Below, piece by piece: positions 35,050 through 44,746 of a stretch of 64,000 nt of DNA (position 1 is its first letter; every line of letters starts with the position of its first letter). The notes beneath the pieces were generated by a model that had not been told where the DNA came from, did no database searches, and was given only the letters and a program-made list of their open reading frames with translations. This DNA is from Burkholderiaceae bacterium (GTDB taxonomy: Bacteria > Pseudomonadota > Gammaproteobacteria > Burkholderiales > Burkholderiaceae_B): contig JAGOAJ010000012.1 in assembly GCA_017983955.1 (NCBI GenBank), positions 1 to 64,000 on the forward strand. The letters run 5' to 3'. A program made the translations under genes and the position numbers.

Positions 35050-35925
35050 ATGAATACATCAACCCGATACACCCAGCTACCCGATCCAGCCCAAATGCAC
35101 GCCGCGTTAACGGTTGCGCTACCCCACTTCCAGCAACTGGACTGGGTAGCCAGCACAGCATCAACCAACGCTCAGCTGCTGGCTCGCGCCCGTGCCAGCA
35201 ACGGCCCTTTGGCCCGCCCCTGGCTACTGGGTGCCCATCTGCAAGAACAAGGTCGCGGCCGGGCGGGACGCACCTGGCAAAATCGCATAGGCGCGAATCT
35301 CATGTTTTCCTGCGCATTCGATGTTTTTCTGCCGCCCCGGCAATTGCCCACGCTATCTCCGCTGGCAGGCCTGGTGGCCTGCGAAGTGTTGCGCACGTTT
35401 ATCAGACCAGAAAACCAACCGCGCCTGGCCATGAAGTGGCCTAACGACATACAGTGGCAGTCGGCCAAGCTGGCAGGCATACTGGTGGAAATTACCCGCT
35501 CCGGAGCCGCCAGACTATCGCCCGATCACCATGTAGCCATCATAGGCATAGGCATCAACCTTAATGATGCGCGTGCCCTAAGCCAATCGCTGAATCGTCA
35601 GGTCGCCGACTGGCAGGAAGTCAGCCACGAAGATACTCTGGCCGCCAGCACCCAGGTCACGGATATTGTGGCCGGAATAGCCCAAGGCTGGTACAACCGC
35701 CTTAACCACGTCACCGCATACGGTTTTGAAGACTTTCCTAGCCAGTATGCAGCGGTTGATGTCCTGGCAGGTCAGTCCATCAATGTGCTGGACGATGGAC
35801 GCATTGTCCATGCTGGCATAGCCTGCGGCGTCAACACCTGGGGCCAACTACTGGTCAAAGGTCCCGACGGCGTCAGCCCTGTCACCGTCGGTGAAATATC
35901 CGTGCGGCCGCAAAAACTTCTATAA
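35050..35925 (+). CDS. birA: Biotin--protein ligase (no DNA-binding domain)
   Basis: A 291-residue biotin ligase. The biotinyl-AMP loop GRGRAGRTW, the KWPNDI motif and the C-terminal SH3-like domain ending VTVGEISVRP are present. The N-terminus lacks a winged helix, so it is the monofunctional type without the repressor role seen in E. coli. It overlaps the 3' neighbour region of coaX (birA stop at 35925, coaX start at 35939). Confidence 0.93.
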   Translation: MNTSTRYTQLPDPAQMHAALTVALPHFQQLDWVASTASTNAQLLARARASNGPLARPWLLGAHLQEQGRGRAGRTWQNRIGANLMFSCAFDVFLPPRQLPTLSPLAGLVACEVLRTFIRPENQPRLAMKWPNDIQWQSAKLAGILVEITRSGAARLSPDHHVAIIGIGINLNDARALSQSLNRQVADWQEVSHEDTLAASTQVTDIVAGIAQGWYNRLNHVTAYGFEDFPSQYAAVDVLAGQSINVLDDGRIVHAGIACGVNTWGQLLVKGPDGVSPVTVGEISVRPQKLL

Positions 35926-35938
35926 GCCCGCTATCACC

Positions 35939-36787
35939 ATGACGCACGCCCAGGTCCTGCCCCCTGCTGTTCTTCTTATTGATGTGGGTAATACTCGACT
36001 AAAAGTCGGCTGGGTGCTACCCGCCAACGGCCAGCGTGAAACCAGCGCCATTGCGCTTAACCACACCGACATCGAACGACTGGCCGACTGGATATCAAAC
36101 CAGCCTGTGCAGCCCGTTGCAGCCATAGGGGTCAATGTGGCGGGTGATAGCCTGCCCCAGTCATTGGACGCCCTGCTGCTGCAACACCATGCCATTAACA
36201 TTCATTGGGTCCACAGCCAGCCCGTTGGCGCAAGCGTACGCAATGACTATGCGCTACCGGCCCAACTGGGCTCCGATCGCTGGATGGCCATGGTAGGCCT
36301 GACCGGGCAGCAGGACGACAGCAACACACCCATGATGCTAGCCAATTTTGGCACAGCCACCACCATAGACACGCTGGTTCGCTGCAGTGGGGATGGCCCA
36401 CGCTGGCGATTTGTGGGTGGCCTGATATTGCCAGGCGCTGAGCTGATGCGCACGTCACTGAACACCGGCACCGCCAGGCTGCCTGCCGCCCAAGGGGACG
36501 CTGTAGCTTTCCCGGACAGCACCCAACTTGCCATTAGCAGCGGCATTGCAGCGGCCCAGGCTGGGGCAGTGCTACGCCAATGGCTGGCTGTGCGGGATAA
36601 ATTTCAAACACCGCCTAGGGTCTTTAGTGCGGGCGGCGCATGGGCGACTTTGGAAACCGAAGTACAGTCATTACTGGCTACCATGCAGATCGCCCTGGGG
36701 TTGCCTGCCAGCCCCATACAGTGGCTAGCCTCGCCCGTATTGGATGGCCTGGCCCAACTAGCTTGTACGGATCAGCCCAGCCCGTGA
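35939..36787 (+). CDS. coaX: Type III pantothenate kinase
   Basis: The first step of coenzyme A synthesis. It has 282 residues, starting at the ATG at 35939 ([20 protein letters not shown]). [14 protein letters not shown] is the phosphate-binding N-terminal motif of this ASKHA-fold family, with [11 protein letters not shown] and [11 protein letters not shown] as the next family motifs. It is paired with birA as in other betaproteobacteria and convergent with galU, overlapping by 16 bases. Confidence 0.94.
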   Translation: MTHAQVLPPAVLLIDVGNTRLKVGWVLPANGQRETSAIALNHTDIERLADWISNQPVQPVAAIGVNVAGDSLPQSLDALLLQHHAINIHWVHSQPVGASVRNDYALPAQLGSDRWMAMVGLTGQQDDSNTPMMLANFGTATTIDTLVRCSGDGPRWRFVGGLILPGAELMRTSLNTGTARLPAAQGDAVAFPDSTQLAISSGIAAAQAGAVLRQWLAVRDKFQTPPRVFSAGGAWATLETEVQSLLATMQIALGLPASPIQWLASPVLDGLAQLACTDQPSP

Positions 36788-37605
36788 TACTTACGGCCCA
36801 GCTCCATGGTGGCCTTAAAAAAACCTTCTTTGCTGCCACAGTCATAGCGCAAGCCGTCGTACTGATAGCCATACACCCCCCGCATCTGCAGCAAGCGCGC
36901 AATCCCGTCGGTTAACTGAATTTCCCCACCCACACCGGCCTGGGTCTGACGCAGACAATCAAAGATTTCAGGCTCCAGCACATAGCGCCCCACCACGGCC
37001 AAGGTAGTCGGCGCCACAGACGGATCGGGCTTTTCAATAATGCCGCTTAAGCGTGTCGTTCTATCGTTGACGGCATCACCTGAAATAATGCCGTATTTAT
37101 TGGTTTGGGATCTATCCACATTCTGTATGGCCACCACGCTGCCATTATGCTGATGTGCAGCTTCCACCAGTTGCAGAGTCGCTGCCGTAGACGCATCGAT
37201 CAAATCATCCGCCAACAACACGACAAAGGGTTCGTTGCCCACAATAGGCGCAGCGCACAGCACAGCGTGGCCTAGCCCCAGCGGGGCATGCTGACGCGTA
37301 TAAATGCAGTTCACATGTGACGGTATGACATTACGCACCACATCCAACAGTTCCTGCTTGCCCTTGGCGGCCAGTTCCCGTTCCAGTTCCGGCGCTGTAT
37401 CAAAATGATCTTCTATGGGCCGTTTGTTGCGGCCTGTAATAAAAATCAAATCAGTAATGCCCGCCGCTATTGCCTCTTCGACAGCATATTGAATCAAGGG
37501 CTTGTCCACTATAGGCAGCATTTCCTTGGGCATGGCCTTGGTGGCAGGCAGAAACCGGGTTCCCAAGCCTGCAACCGGGAAAACAGCTTTACGTATGGGT
37601 TTCAT
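36772..37605 (-). CDS. galU: UTP--glucose-1-phosphate uridylyltransferase
   Basis: Makes UDP-glucose for surface polysaccharides and LPS core. It has 277 residues from the ATG at 37605 ([20 protein letters not shown]). The signature [20 protein letters not shown] and [27 protein letters not shown] and [10 protein letters not shown] are all present. It is inserted on the opposite strand between coaX and the small SPOR-N-terminus-like gene. Confidence 0.95.
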   Translation of the reverse strand: MKPIRKAVFPVAGLGTRFLPATKAMPKEMLPIVDKPLIQYAVEEAIAAGITDLIFITGRNKRPIEDHFDTAPELERELAAKGKQELLDVVRNVIPSHVNCIYTRQHAPLGLGHAVLCAAPIVGNEPFVVLLADDLIDASTAATLQLVEAAHQHNGSVVAIQNVDRSQTNKYGIISGDAVNDRTTRLSGIIEKPDPSVAPTTLAVVGRYVLEPEIFDCLRQTQAGVGGEIQLTDGIARLLQMRGVYGYQYDGLRYDCGSKEGFFKATMELGRKYHGLG

Positions 37606-37699
37606 ATTCTGGTTGTTTTTCCAAAAAGAAGGAGGTTGCATCCGTAACTAGCCTTGATGCAGGTAAAATCATAATCGATATAGTCAACGGAGCTACGCC

Positions 37700-37873
37700 A
37701 TGCGCGTTGTGTTTTTTATTGCCCTGATCGCCAACGTTGCCCTGCTGGCATGGGGGCAAGGTTTTTTTGGCACGCCACCCAGCGAACAAGGTCGTGAGCC
37801 GCGCTTCCTGAATGAACGTAATCAACAAGCGATCACCGTAGGTGCTCCCTTGCCACCGACTGCGGCCCGCTAA
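37700..37873 (+). CDS. 57-residue membrane protein resembling the N-terminus of SPOR-domain proteins
   Basis: Too short for most gene callers. It starts MRVVFFIALIANVALLAWGQ (one transmembrane helix, residues about 3-19), then FFGTPPSEQGREP and NERNQQAITVGAPLP. It has a CGGAG site upstream. The membrane helix followed by 'GQGFFG..PPSEQGREP' resembles the beginning of SPOR-domain proteins that follow coaX in other Burkholderiales, but there is no SPOR domain here. It may be a shortened relative. Homology is from memory and needs checking. Confidence 0.6.
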   Translation: MRVVFFIALIANVALLAWGQGFFGTPPSEQGREPRFLNERNQQAITVGAPLPPTAAR

Positions 37874-37895
37874 GGCGGCCAGTCAACACAAGCAA

Positions 37896-39215
37896 TCAGC
37901 GCAAGCTAGCCAGACTGCTGATCACCCGTGCTACCGCACCTGCATGTTTTTGCACCCAGTGCGCGCCGGCTTCGCCCATACGACTTAAGCGTTGTGGCTC
38001 CTCCAGCAATTGCAGTGCCATCTGCAAGGCGGCGTCTGCATCTGTGCAACGTATTGCTGCACCCTCGTCGATGGCATCGACCACCGCCTGCTCGAAGTTA
38101 CGCGTGTGCGGCCCCACCACCACCGGCACACCCACGGCGCAGGCCTCGATAAAATTCTGGCCTCCCAGGGGTAGAAAGCTACCTGCCACAATAGCGACCT
38201 GACTGCCCGCATAGTAGCGCGGCATCTCGCCCAAGGTGTCACCTAACAATACGGTGGAGTCGGCGCAAAGGCGTGCAGCGACCTCGCTGCTATCGACTTT
38301 TTGGCGCAGCAAAGAACGTCGTATAAAAGGTAGCCCAGCCTGCGTCAACAGGCTGGCGGCTTCGTCGAAGCGTTGTGGGTGACGCGGAATCAAGCAAAAC
38401 AAGACCTCTTGCGACAAATCCCTGCCCTGGACCTGAGCACGTTTTATCTGACGGCTAATTGCCTGAATAAATAGCGCATCCTCGCCTTCACGGGTGCTGG
38501 CAATGGTTAGCATTTTGCGAGGCAAGGCAGCTGCAAACTGTCGGCCACGCAGTATGCATTCGTCCGGTAGCGTGACATCAAACTTGAAGTTGCCTGACAC
38601 CCGCACTGCCTGAGCCCCGGCTTGTTCAAGCCGTTGAGCGTCCTGCAGTGTCTGGGCATACACCACTGAAAAGCTGGCATACGCCTGACGCATCACACTG
38701 CCTATGCGCAAGCTTTGTCGCAAGGCATGGTCGGAAAAGCGTGCACTGGCCAGCATCATGGGCACACTCGCCTGACGCGCGGCCGCTAATAAATTCGGCC
38801 AGACTTCACGCTCTATTAGCACGCCCACCCTAGGTTGGTAATGCGCCATAAAGCGCCGCGTACTGCCGGGAAAGTCATACGGTAACCACTGCTGCGCCAG
38901 TTGACCACGCAAGATATCATCTTCGAAAGCGCGCGCGCCCTCGGCCAGACCAGTTACCGTCATATGGGTCAGCAAGACGTATTCGCCCTGATCCAGCAAT
39001 GCCCGGATAAAGGGTTGGGCAGCGCGGGTTTCACCCAGGCTGACCGCATGCACCCACACGGGTCTTGGTAACGGGCTGGGACTAGGATAGTGGCCAAAGC
39101 GCTCGCCTGAAAACATCCCCCAGGCTCCACCCGAACGACGGGCACGCAACGCCATCCAGGCCAACAGCCCAGGCGTCAGTGCACGTATCAATAGGGTGTA
39201 AGTCAGCCGGTTCAA
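37896..39215 (-). CDS. waaA: 3-deoxy-D-manno-octulosonic acid transferase (Kdo transferase)
   Basis: A GT30 glycosyltransferase that adds Kdo to lipid A. It has 439 residues with an N-terminal membrane anchor (MNRLTYTLLIRALTPGLLAW). The N-terminal domain contains VWVHAVSLGETRAAQP and a WPN-containing EREVWPNLL stretch. The C-terminal domain contains GGQNFIEACAVGVPVVVGPHTRNF. Its start overlaps the stop of waaC by ATGA. Confidence 0.94.
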   Translation of the reverse strand: MNRLTYTLLIRALTPGLLAWMALRARRSGGAWGMFSGERFGHYPSPSPLPRPVWVHAVSLGETRAAQPFIRALLDQGEYVLLTHMTVTGLAEGARAFEDDILRGQLAQQWLPYDFPGSTRRFMAHYQPRVGVLIEREVWPNLLAAARQASVPMMLASARFSDHALRQSLRIGSVMRQAYASFSVVYAQTLQDAQRLEQAGAQAVRVSGNFKFDVTLPDECILRGRQFAAALPRKMLTIASTREGEDALFIQAISRQIKRAQVQGRDLSQEVLFCLIPRHPQRFDEAASLLTQAGLPFIRRSLLRQKVDSSEVAARLCADSTVLLGDTLGEMPRYYAGSQVAIVAGSFLPLGGQNFIEACAVGVPVVVGPHTRNFEQAVVDAIDEGAAIRCTDADAALQMALQLLEEPQRLSRMGEAGAHWVQKHAGAVARVISSLASLR

Positions 39216-40165
39216 AACGCCAGCGCCTGTTCAATGGCGCTAAGTACGGTTTCAACCGACGGCGCATTGCCGCGCTCGCCCAGACTGGCGGTGTAAGACT
39301 CGCCCTCTAGGGGGGTGCGTACTGGTGTGGATGCTTTATAGATACCTATGGTGGGCCTTCCCAAGCCAGCCGACAAATGGGTCAGACCGCTGTCCAATCC
39401 CACCATAATACGGGCACCAGCCAACACATGGGCGACCTCGGTCAATCCCATGCGCGGCAACACGCTGGCGTTGGGAATACCAGCCACCAGATCAAGAGCA
39501 CGTTGGGTTTCGCTGGGGCTGCCCGACAACAGTTTAAGGCCCAGGCCGTGTTCGCCCAGACGCTTAAATACCGTCAACCAGGCTTCGCGATCCCAAAGTT
39601 TGTCGTCACGACTGGCCGAGGGCATGATGACCGCATAGGGCTGTATTTCAACACCATCCGTTATGGCCTGCAGGCCAAAATCCGGCGGGCCTTCCCATTC
39701 GTAGCCCAAAGCTGCCGCTGCCAGTTTGCGCTGACGTATTACCGCAGGCTGCCAGAACTCGACTCGGTGCTTTACATGATAGAAAAAAGACGCCAAAGGT
39801 TCACGGGCCGAACTCTTGTCCAAGCCGTGGCGCACACCCTGCGTCTGGCGCAACAACCAGACCGATTTCATCAGGCCCTGCATATCCAGCACGATGTCGT
39901 ACTGACGGGCCGCCAGGTTGCGTTTCAGCGCCGCGCGTTCCGCACGGGTTTGTGACGACCACCAGTGTTTACGCCAGCGACGGTGTGAAACCGGGATGAC
40001 CTCGTGAACCGCAGGATGCCAGGCGGGGATCTCGACAAAACTGTCTTCCACGATCCAGTCGATACAGGCGTCCGGCACATGGTGCGCAATGTCAGAGATA
40101 GCAGGCAACATATGCACTAAATCCCCCAACGAGGAGGTGCGGACAATCAGGATTTTTGTCGTCAT
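39212..40165 (-). CDS. waaC: Lipopolysaccharide heptosyltransferase I
   Basis: A GT9 transferase that adds the first heptose to Kdo. It has 317 residues. N-terminal KILIVRTSSLGDLVHMLPAI, then IDWIVEDSFVEIPAWHPAV, and the C-terminal donor-binding block GLDSGLTHLSAGLGRPTIGIY are present. It is coupled to waaA in a two-gene operon. Confidence 0.93.
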   Translation of the reverse strand: MTTKILIVRTSSLGDLVHMLPAISDIAHHVPDACIDWIVEDSFVEIPAWHPAVHEVIPVSHRRWRKHWWSSQTRAERAALKRNLAARQYDIVLDMQGLMKSVWLLRQTQGVRHGLDKSSAREPLASFFYHVKHRVEFWQPAVIRQRKLAAAALGYEWEGPPDFGLQAITDGVEIQPYAVIMPSASRDDKLWDREAWLTVFKRLGEHGLGLKLLSGSPSETQRALDLVAGIPNASVLPRMGLTEVAHVLAGARIMVGLDSGLTHLSAGLGRPTIGIYKASTPVRTPLEGESYTASLGERGNAPSVETVLSAIEQALAF

Positions 40166-40204
40166 GCGGCAATTATAAAGAGAAACCGTCCAGGCGCATC
40201 AAGT

Positions 40205-41095
40205 CTAGGCCCTACGGGCGCGCCACTCCACCATGCCTATGATGATGCCGCTGCTACAAATAATGGCGATACCCAACCATGTAAGCGCATCGGGGAACTG
40301 TCCCCATATCAACCACCCCAGGGCAGCTGCGCTAATGATTTGCAGGTAGACAAAGGGCTGCAGCATGGAGGCGGCAGCTTGTCGATAGGCCTGAATTTGT
40401 AATAAATGCCCTAACGCGCCCCAGAATCCAGTAGCTAACAGTACCAACCACTGCCAGACATGCAACTCCTTCAAAATCGGTAGCGCCTGGGGCAAGATAA
40501 AGGGTAAGGCCAGGGTCAGAGCGACTGCGCCAACGGCACCGCTCCAGATCAGGGTGGTTAAGGGATCTTCGCTGGCCACGCGACGCGTGACTATGTACTG
40601 GGCGGAGAACATGCAGGCCGTCAGCAAGCCAAACAGTATGCCTATGCCGTCCAGGCTGGTACCAGGACGGATAATGACAATGACACCCAAAAACCCGGCG
40701 CCGGCGGCGATCCAGCGCGAAATACGCATGGGCTCTTTGAGTACCCAGGGGGCCAGCGACAGCACGATAAGCGGTGCCAGAAAGTTGATGGCGGTGGCTT
40801 CGGCCTGCGGCAGGTGGTGCAAGGCGGTGAAAAACGAAAACGTGGATAGCAGCATAATCGCGCCGCGTAAGAACTGAACCTGCGGCCTAGTGGTACGCAA
40901 TACAGCCAGGCCACGCGAGGGCAGAACCAAGGCTAATACCAGCACCAGGTGTACGACATAACGCACCCAACACAACATCCACAGCGACACGCCTGCCGCC
41001 ATCAGCCATTTGCCGCTGGCGTCCAGCCCGGACAAGGCCCAGGTCGACGCCACCAGCGCAATGATGCCCAGCATAGGCGACGCGATAGTGCTCAA
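40205..41095 (-). CDS. EamA/DMT family transporter
   Basis: A 296-residue integral membrane protein with about ten helices in two EamA repeats, each ending near a PLIVLSL or LQPFVYLQII segment. Transported substrate unknown. Members export metabolites such as amino acids. Its start overlaps the stop of the gamma-carbonic-anhydrase gene by ATGA. Confidence 0.85.
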   Translation of the reverse strand: MSTIASPMLGIIALVASTWALSGLDASGKWLMAAGVSLWMLCWVRYVVHLVLVLALVLPSRGLAVLRTTRPQVQFLRGAIMLLSTFSFFTALHHLPQAEATAINFLAPLIVLSLAPWVLKEPMRISRWIAAGAGFLGVIVIIRPGTSLDGIGILFGLLTACMFSAQYIVTRRVASEDPLTTLIWSGAVGAVALTLALPFILPQALPILKELHVWQWLVLLATGFWGALGHLLQIQAYRQAAASMLQPFVYLQIISAAALGWLIWGQFPDALTWLGIAIICSSGIIIGMVEWRARRA

Positions 41096-41613
41096 ACAGC
41101 AACCAGCGCCGTCTTGTAGTAAGTGGCGCGTTTGGCGTAGTTTTCCGCGCTGGCTTTCAGGTTGGCGACTTCATCATCGCTAAGTTCACGCACGACTTTG
41201 GCGGGCGCGCCCAATATCAGGGAACGTGGCGGAAACACCTTGCCTTCGGTCACTATGGCACCTGCACCTACCAGGCTGTTTGCACCGATAACGGCACGGT
41301 TCAGCACCACGGCCTGTATGCCTATCAGGGCTCCGTCCTCTATGGTGCAGCCGTGTAGCATGGCCTGATGGCCCACAGTCACATTCTGGCCTATGGTCAG
41401 CGGACAACCAGGGTCAGTGTGCAGTACTGCGCCTTCCTGGACATTAGAACCTATGCCCACCACGATGGTTTCATTATCGCCACGGATAACCGCGCCCGGC
41501 CAGACACTGCTGTTTTCCAGTAAAACGGCCTTGCCGATTAAGGTGGCTTCAGCAGCGACGAAGGCGGTGTCGTGTATCTGTGGGGTGTCATCACCCAGTT
41601 TATAAATTGTCAT
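41092..41613 (-). CDS. Gamma carbonic anhydrase family protein (YrdA/PaaY type)
   Basis: A 173-residue left-handed beta-helix with hexapeptide repeats. The three metal histidines are in VLHTDPGCPLTIGQNVTVGH and AMLHGC. The N-terminal DTPQIHDTAFVAAEATLIGK and IRGDNETI are typical. Some members are carbonic anhydrases, others thioesterases. Function here is not certain. It is overlapped at both ends by the DMT transporter and the response regulator. Confidence 0.85.
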   Translation of the reverse strand: MTIYKLGDDTPQIHDTAFVAAEATLIGKAVLLENSSVWPGAVIRGDNETIVVGIGSNVQEGAVLHTDPGCPLTIGQNVTVGHQAMLHGCTIEDGALIGIQAVVLNRAVIGANSLVGAGAIVTEGKVFPPRSLILGAPAKVVRELSDDEVANLKASAENYAKRATYYKTALVAV

Positions 41614-42308
41614 TGCTGGTTTTTTTTGCGCAAGGAGTCTATGCCCAATTGCTTGAGCTTGCGATACAAGTGGGTGCGCTCCAGTCCGGTTTTTTCCGAT
41701 ACGCGCGTCATGCTGTTATTTTCGCGGATTAAATGATATTCAAAATAAATACGTTCGAATTCATCACGGGCATCACGCAATGGCTGGTCAAAGGAAATAC
41801 TAGCCAGCGGCGATGGCGCAGCGTCAGCCACAGCCTGATGTCCGGCCAATTGCCCGGCGGTAGTAAGCGGCTGTTGATGATGTGGGTTGGCATCACGCTG
41901 GTCTGCGGGCAAACGAGCTGCCGCCAACTGCGCCTGCGACACCACGGGCCTTGCCAAGCCGGCGGCCACGGTTTTCAACAGCTTTTGCAAGGTAATGGGC
42001 TTTTCCAGGAAATCGACCGCGCCTATCCGCGTGGCTTCGACAGCCGTGTCCACAGTCGCGTGCCCGCTCATCATGATGACCGGCATATCCAGCAGGCCTT
42101 GTGCGCTCCATTCCTTAAGCAGGCTTACACCATCCATATCTGGCATCCAGATATCCAGCAATACCAGATCAGGCCGCGTACGCAAGCGTGCCGCCCTGGC
42201 CTGAGCGGCATTTTCTGCCAGTTCTACCGTGTGTCCTTCATCGTAAAGAATCTCGGACAGTAATTCACGGATACCTACTTCGTCATCGACAACCAGGATT
42301 CTGGCCAT
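41610..42308 (-). CDS. NtrX-like response regulator lacking the AAA+ domain
   Basis: A 232-residue regulator. The receiver domain (about 1-120) has the acid pocket VVDDE, phosphoacceptor D52 (LVLLDIWMPDMDG), T/S switch (MMSGHA) and Lys (EKPI). After a roughly 60-residue linker the C-terminus (about 178-232) is a Fis-type helix-turn-helix whose FERIYFEYHLIRENNSMTRV is very like NtrX. The roughly 240-residue sigma-54-activating AAA+ ATPase normally between them is missing, so the protein should bind DNA but cannot drive sigma-54 promoters. It is the partner of the adjacent NtrY kinase. Confidence 0.88.
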   Translation of the reverse strand: MARILVVDDEVGIRELLSEILYDEGHTVELAENAAQARAARLRTRPDLVLLDIWMPDMDGVSLLKEWSAQGLLDMPVIMMSGHATVDTAVEATRIGAVDFLEKPITLQKLLKTVAAGLARPVVSQAQLAAARLPADQRDANPHHQQPLTTAGQLAGHQAVADAAPSPLASISFDQPLRDARDEFERIYFEYHLIRENNSMTRVSEKTGLERTHLYRKLKQLGIDSLRKKNQQ

Positions 42309-42328
42309 ATTAGTATCACCTACCTTTT

Positions 42329-44746
42329 TTACGCATTATCGTTTGCTTGCGGTTCCGCGTCTACTGCGTCAGCCTGATTAGCCAGACGGGTCAATAGTAT
42401 AGAGATCCGTGCTCCCCCTTCACGCCGGTTCGCTACATCAATCCGACCGCCGTGTTCCTCGATAATTTTCTTTACTATAGCAAGACCTAGCCCGGTACCC
42501 GTGGCTTTTGTCGTGACATAGGGTTCAAATACGCGATTCAGCACCTGCGGAGCAAAGCCGGGACCATTATCCGACACCGTCAAACGAACCGCTAAATTGC
42601 CGCTATCGTCATCCGCGCCAGCATGGGTACGCGTAGTCTGGACATAAACGCAGCCGTCTTCTGGCCCCCTGTCCTGACTGGCCGCATCACATGCATTGGC
42701 CAGCAAATTATGTATGACTTGTCGCAACTGGGTGGGATCACCCTCTATCATGGGCACATCTGCGTCAAACTGCACCTCGATGGGGACGCTTTTTCGGTCG
42801 CCCCGTACTGCGCCCTCAATCGGGTCCCAGCCATACAAGGCCAGCACATCCGCAATCAGGGCGTTGATATCAATATCCTGCATATGAGCGGGCGGCGTGC
42901 GAGCGTACTCGCGGAAATCATCCACCATTTGTTTTAATGATGCCACTTGATTGACGATGGTGTTGGTAGACCTTACCAGCAACGCCGCATCGGTTTCATT
43001 CAAACGCCCCTCTAGCTTCATGGCCAAGCGTTCGGCTGAAAGCTGTATGGGGGTTAGGGGATTCTTGATTTCATGAGCCAGACGCCTAGCCACTTCACCC
43101 CAGGCGACGGCCCGGTTAGCCGAAATGACTTCGCTGATGTCATCAAACACCACCAGATAGCCGTTGCCCCGCCCATCAACTTTTAAATGCGTACCACGTG
43201 CCAACAAGGTCACCACATGCTTTTGGGCTTCGTTGTCGCAGGCGTCTTCCAGTTCCAGTTCAAACTGCTGCTGCCAATAAGGACGTTCCGACCCCACGGC
43301 CAGATGTTCTGCAAACGCACCGCGTATGCGCTGCGCCAGCGTCAACGCACCATCTACAGTTTCCAGCGGCCTACCCTTAACCTGGCGCAAGTCCACATGC
43401 AATATGCTTTGCGCCCCCTGGTTAAACATGGTGACGCGGAAACCTTCGTCAAACACCAGCACCCCAGACGACAGATTACTAAGCACGGATTCCAGATAGA
43501 CATTGGATCGTTCTAATTGCTGACGGTTGTTCTCTACCATGTGACGCGCCTCGTCCAACTGACGCGTCATGGCATTAAATGAACGCGTCAGCTGGCCGAC
43601 TTCGTCTTTTTCAGGCGGTTCAGGCAAGGGGCGGTAATCCCCCACCCCGACTGCTTGAGTGCCCGCGGCTAAGCGCAGTAAAGGCCTTACCAGACGACGC
43701 GACACCGCCAGCGCGGCCACCACGGCAGCAAACACCGCCAGTATCAGTGCCAAGGTCAAGGTAATGCCATATAGCTTGCGCAGGCCCAAACGCGACAAGG
43801 CCAGTTCCTGATAATCGCGGAACCCTTCCTGGACCTGATTCGCATTACGGGCAATTTGATCGGGCACTGGCTGTATGACCTGCAACCAGCGCGTATCAGG
43901 CGCCACCCCCAGCGCCGCCGATAGACGATCTGGAGTACTAACGGGCAACACCACCCGGAGTTTCAGACCAGAAGGATCCACGGCACGTGGCGTAGGCGTG
44001 CTAACAGGGCTGTCCTCAGAGTCCAGTTGGGCAGGCGGCGTCACGACCTCGTTGGTTTCGGCCGCTGAATACAGACGCGACACCCTTAGCTGATTCATGA
44101 CATTGGGGGGCGGCATGTCGGGCAGCAATTGACCAAACCCCGACGAGGAAAAAGCCACCAAACGGCCATTGCCGGTAAACACCATGGCCTCGGACATGCC
44201 GCCGGTTTCGCGCAAGCCGGTGATAATCGACGCCATCTCCGTGTCGCTGACACGGCCCAACTGCCCTGCCATGGTTTTAGCGCGCACGTTCAGCTCGCCC
44301 AATTGGGTGTCCAGCGCGGCCCGACCCAAGTTCAACCCGGCCTCTAGGGCGCTATCTACCCTGACGTTAAACCAGGACTCGATAGAGCGCGACATAAACT
44401 GCACGGACAGAACATAGATCAGTGCCCCAGGCAAGATACCGATCAGTGTAAAAAACAAGGCAAACCGCGCCGTCAACCGGGCACCAAACTGCCTGCGCCT
44501 GATCTGGCGCATCAAGCGCGCAGACAAAGCCACCACCCATACCACCAGCGCCGCCGCCAGCACCCCGTTAAGGATTAATAAGGTGTCGTATTGCTGGGCG
44601 TAACGCGAGGCATTGCCCGTAGACCAAACCAGCAGGCCCAGCAAAGCCACGGCGCTGCCAGCGGCGATCGCCAAAGCAGCCCGCAAGCCCCAGAGGATTA
44701 AGGCTGGGGCTCGTTGACGGAGACGGAGAAAGTGAAGTTTTTCCAT
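42329..44746 (-). CDS. NtrY-type sensor histidine kinase
   Basis: An 805-residue membrane kinase. Several transmembrane helices occupy the N-terminus (about 15-130) and a second segment (about 330-355), followed by HAMP (about 350-405), a PAS domain and the HisKA H-box RRLAHEIKNPLTPIQLSAER (about residue 560), then the ATPase domain with a G-box DNGPGF and GTGLGLAIVKKI. NtrY senses nitrogen- or redox-related signals. It overlaps the end of DUF4390 by 49 bases and is 20 bases upstream of the NtrX-like gene. Confidence 0.92.
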   Translation of the reverse strand: MEKLHFLRLRQRAPALILWGLRAALAIAAGSAVALLGLLVWSTGNASRYAQQYDTLLILNGVLAAALVVWVVALSARLMRQIRRRQFGARLTARFALFFTLIGILPGALIYVLSVQFMSRSIESWFNVRVDSALEAGLNLGRAALDTQLGELNVRAKTMAGQLGRVSDTEMASIITGLRETGGMSEAMVFTGNGRLVAFSSSGFGQLLPDMPPPNVMNQLRVSRLYSAAETNEVVTPPAQLDSEDSPVSTPTPRAVDPSGLKLRVVLPVSTPDRLSAALGVAPDTRWLQVIQPVPDQIARNANQVQEGFRDYQELALSRLGLRKLYGITLTLALILAVFAAVVAALAVSRRLVRPLLRLAAGTQAVGVGDYRPLPEPPEKDEVGQLTRSFNAMTRQLDEARHMVENNRQQLERSNVYLESVLSNLSSGVLVFDEGFRVTMFNQGAQSILHVDLRQVKGRPLETVDGALTLAQRIRGAFAEHLAVGSERPYWQQQFELELEDACDNEAQKHVVTLLARGTHLKVDGRGNGYLVVFDDISEVISANRAVAWGEVARRLAHEIKNPLTPIQLSAERLAMKLEGRLNETDAALLVRSTNTIVNQVASLKQMVDDFREYARTPPAHMQDIDINALIADVLALYGWDPIEGAVRGDRKSVPIEVQFDADVPMIEGDPTQLRQVIHNLLANACDAASQDRGPEDGCVYVQTTRTHAGADDDSGNLAVRLTVSDNGPGFAPQVLNRVFEPYVTTKATGTGLGLAIVKKIIEEHGGRIDVANRREGGARISILLTRLANQADAVDAEPQANDNA

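Noticed and set aside
29080-36787. tRNA or other structural RNA genes in the small gaps
   Set aside because: No gap contains cloverleaf-like complementarity or a T-loop sequence. The gap 30136-30262 shows nothing recognisable.
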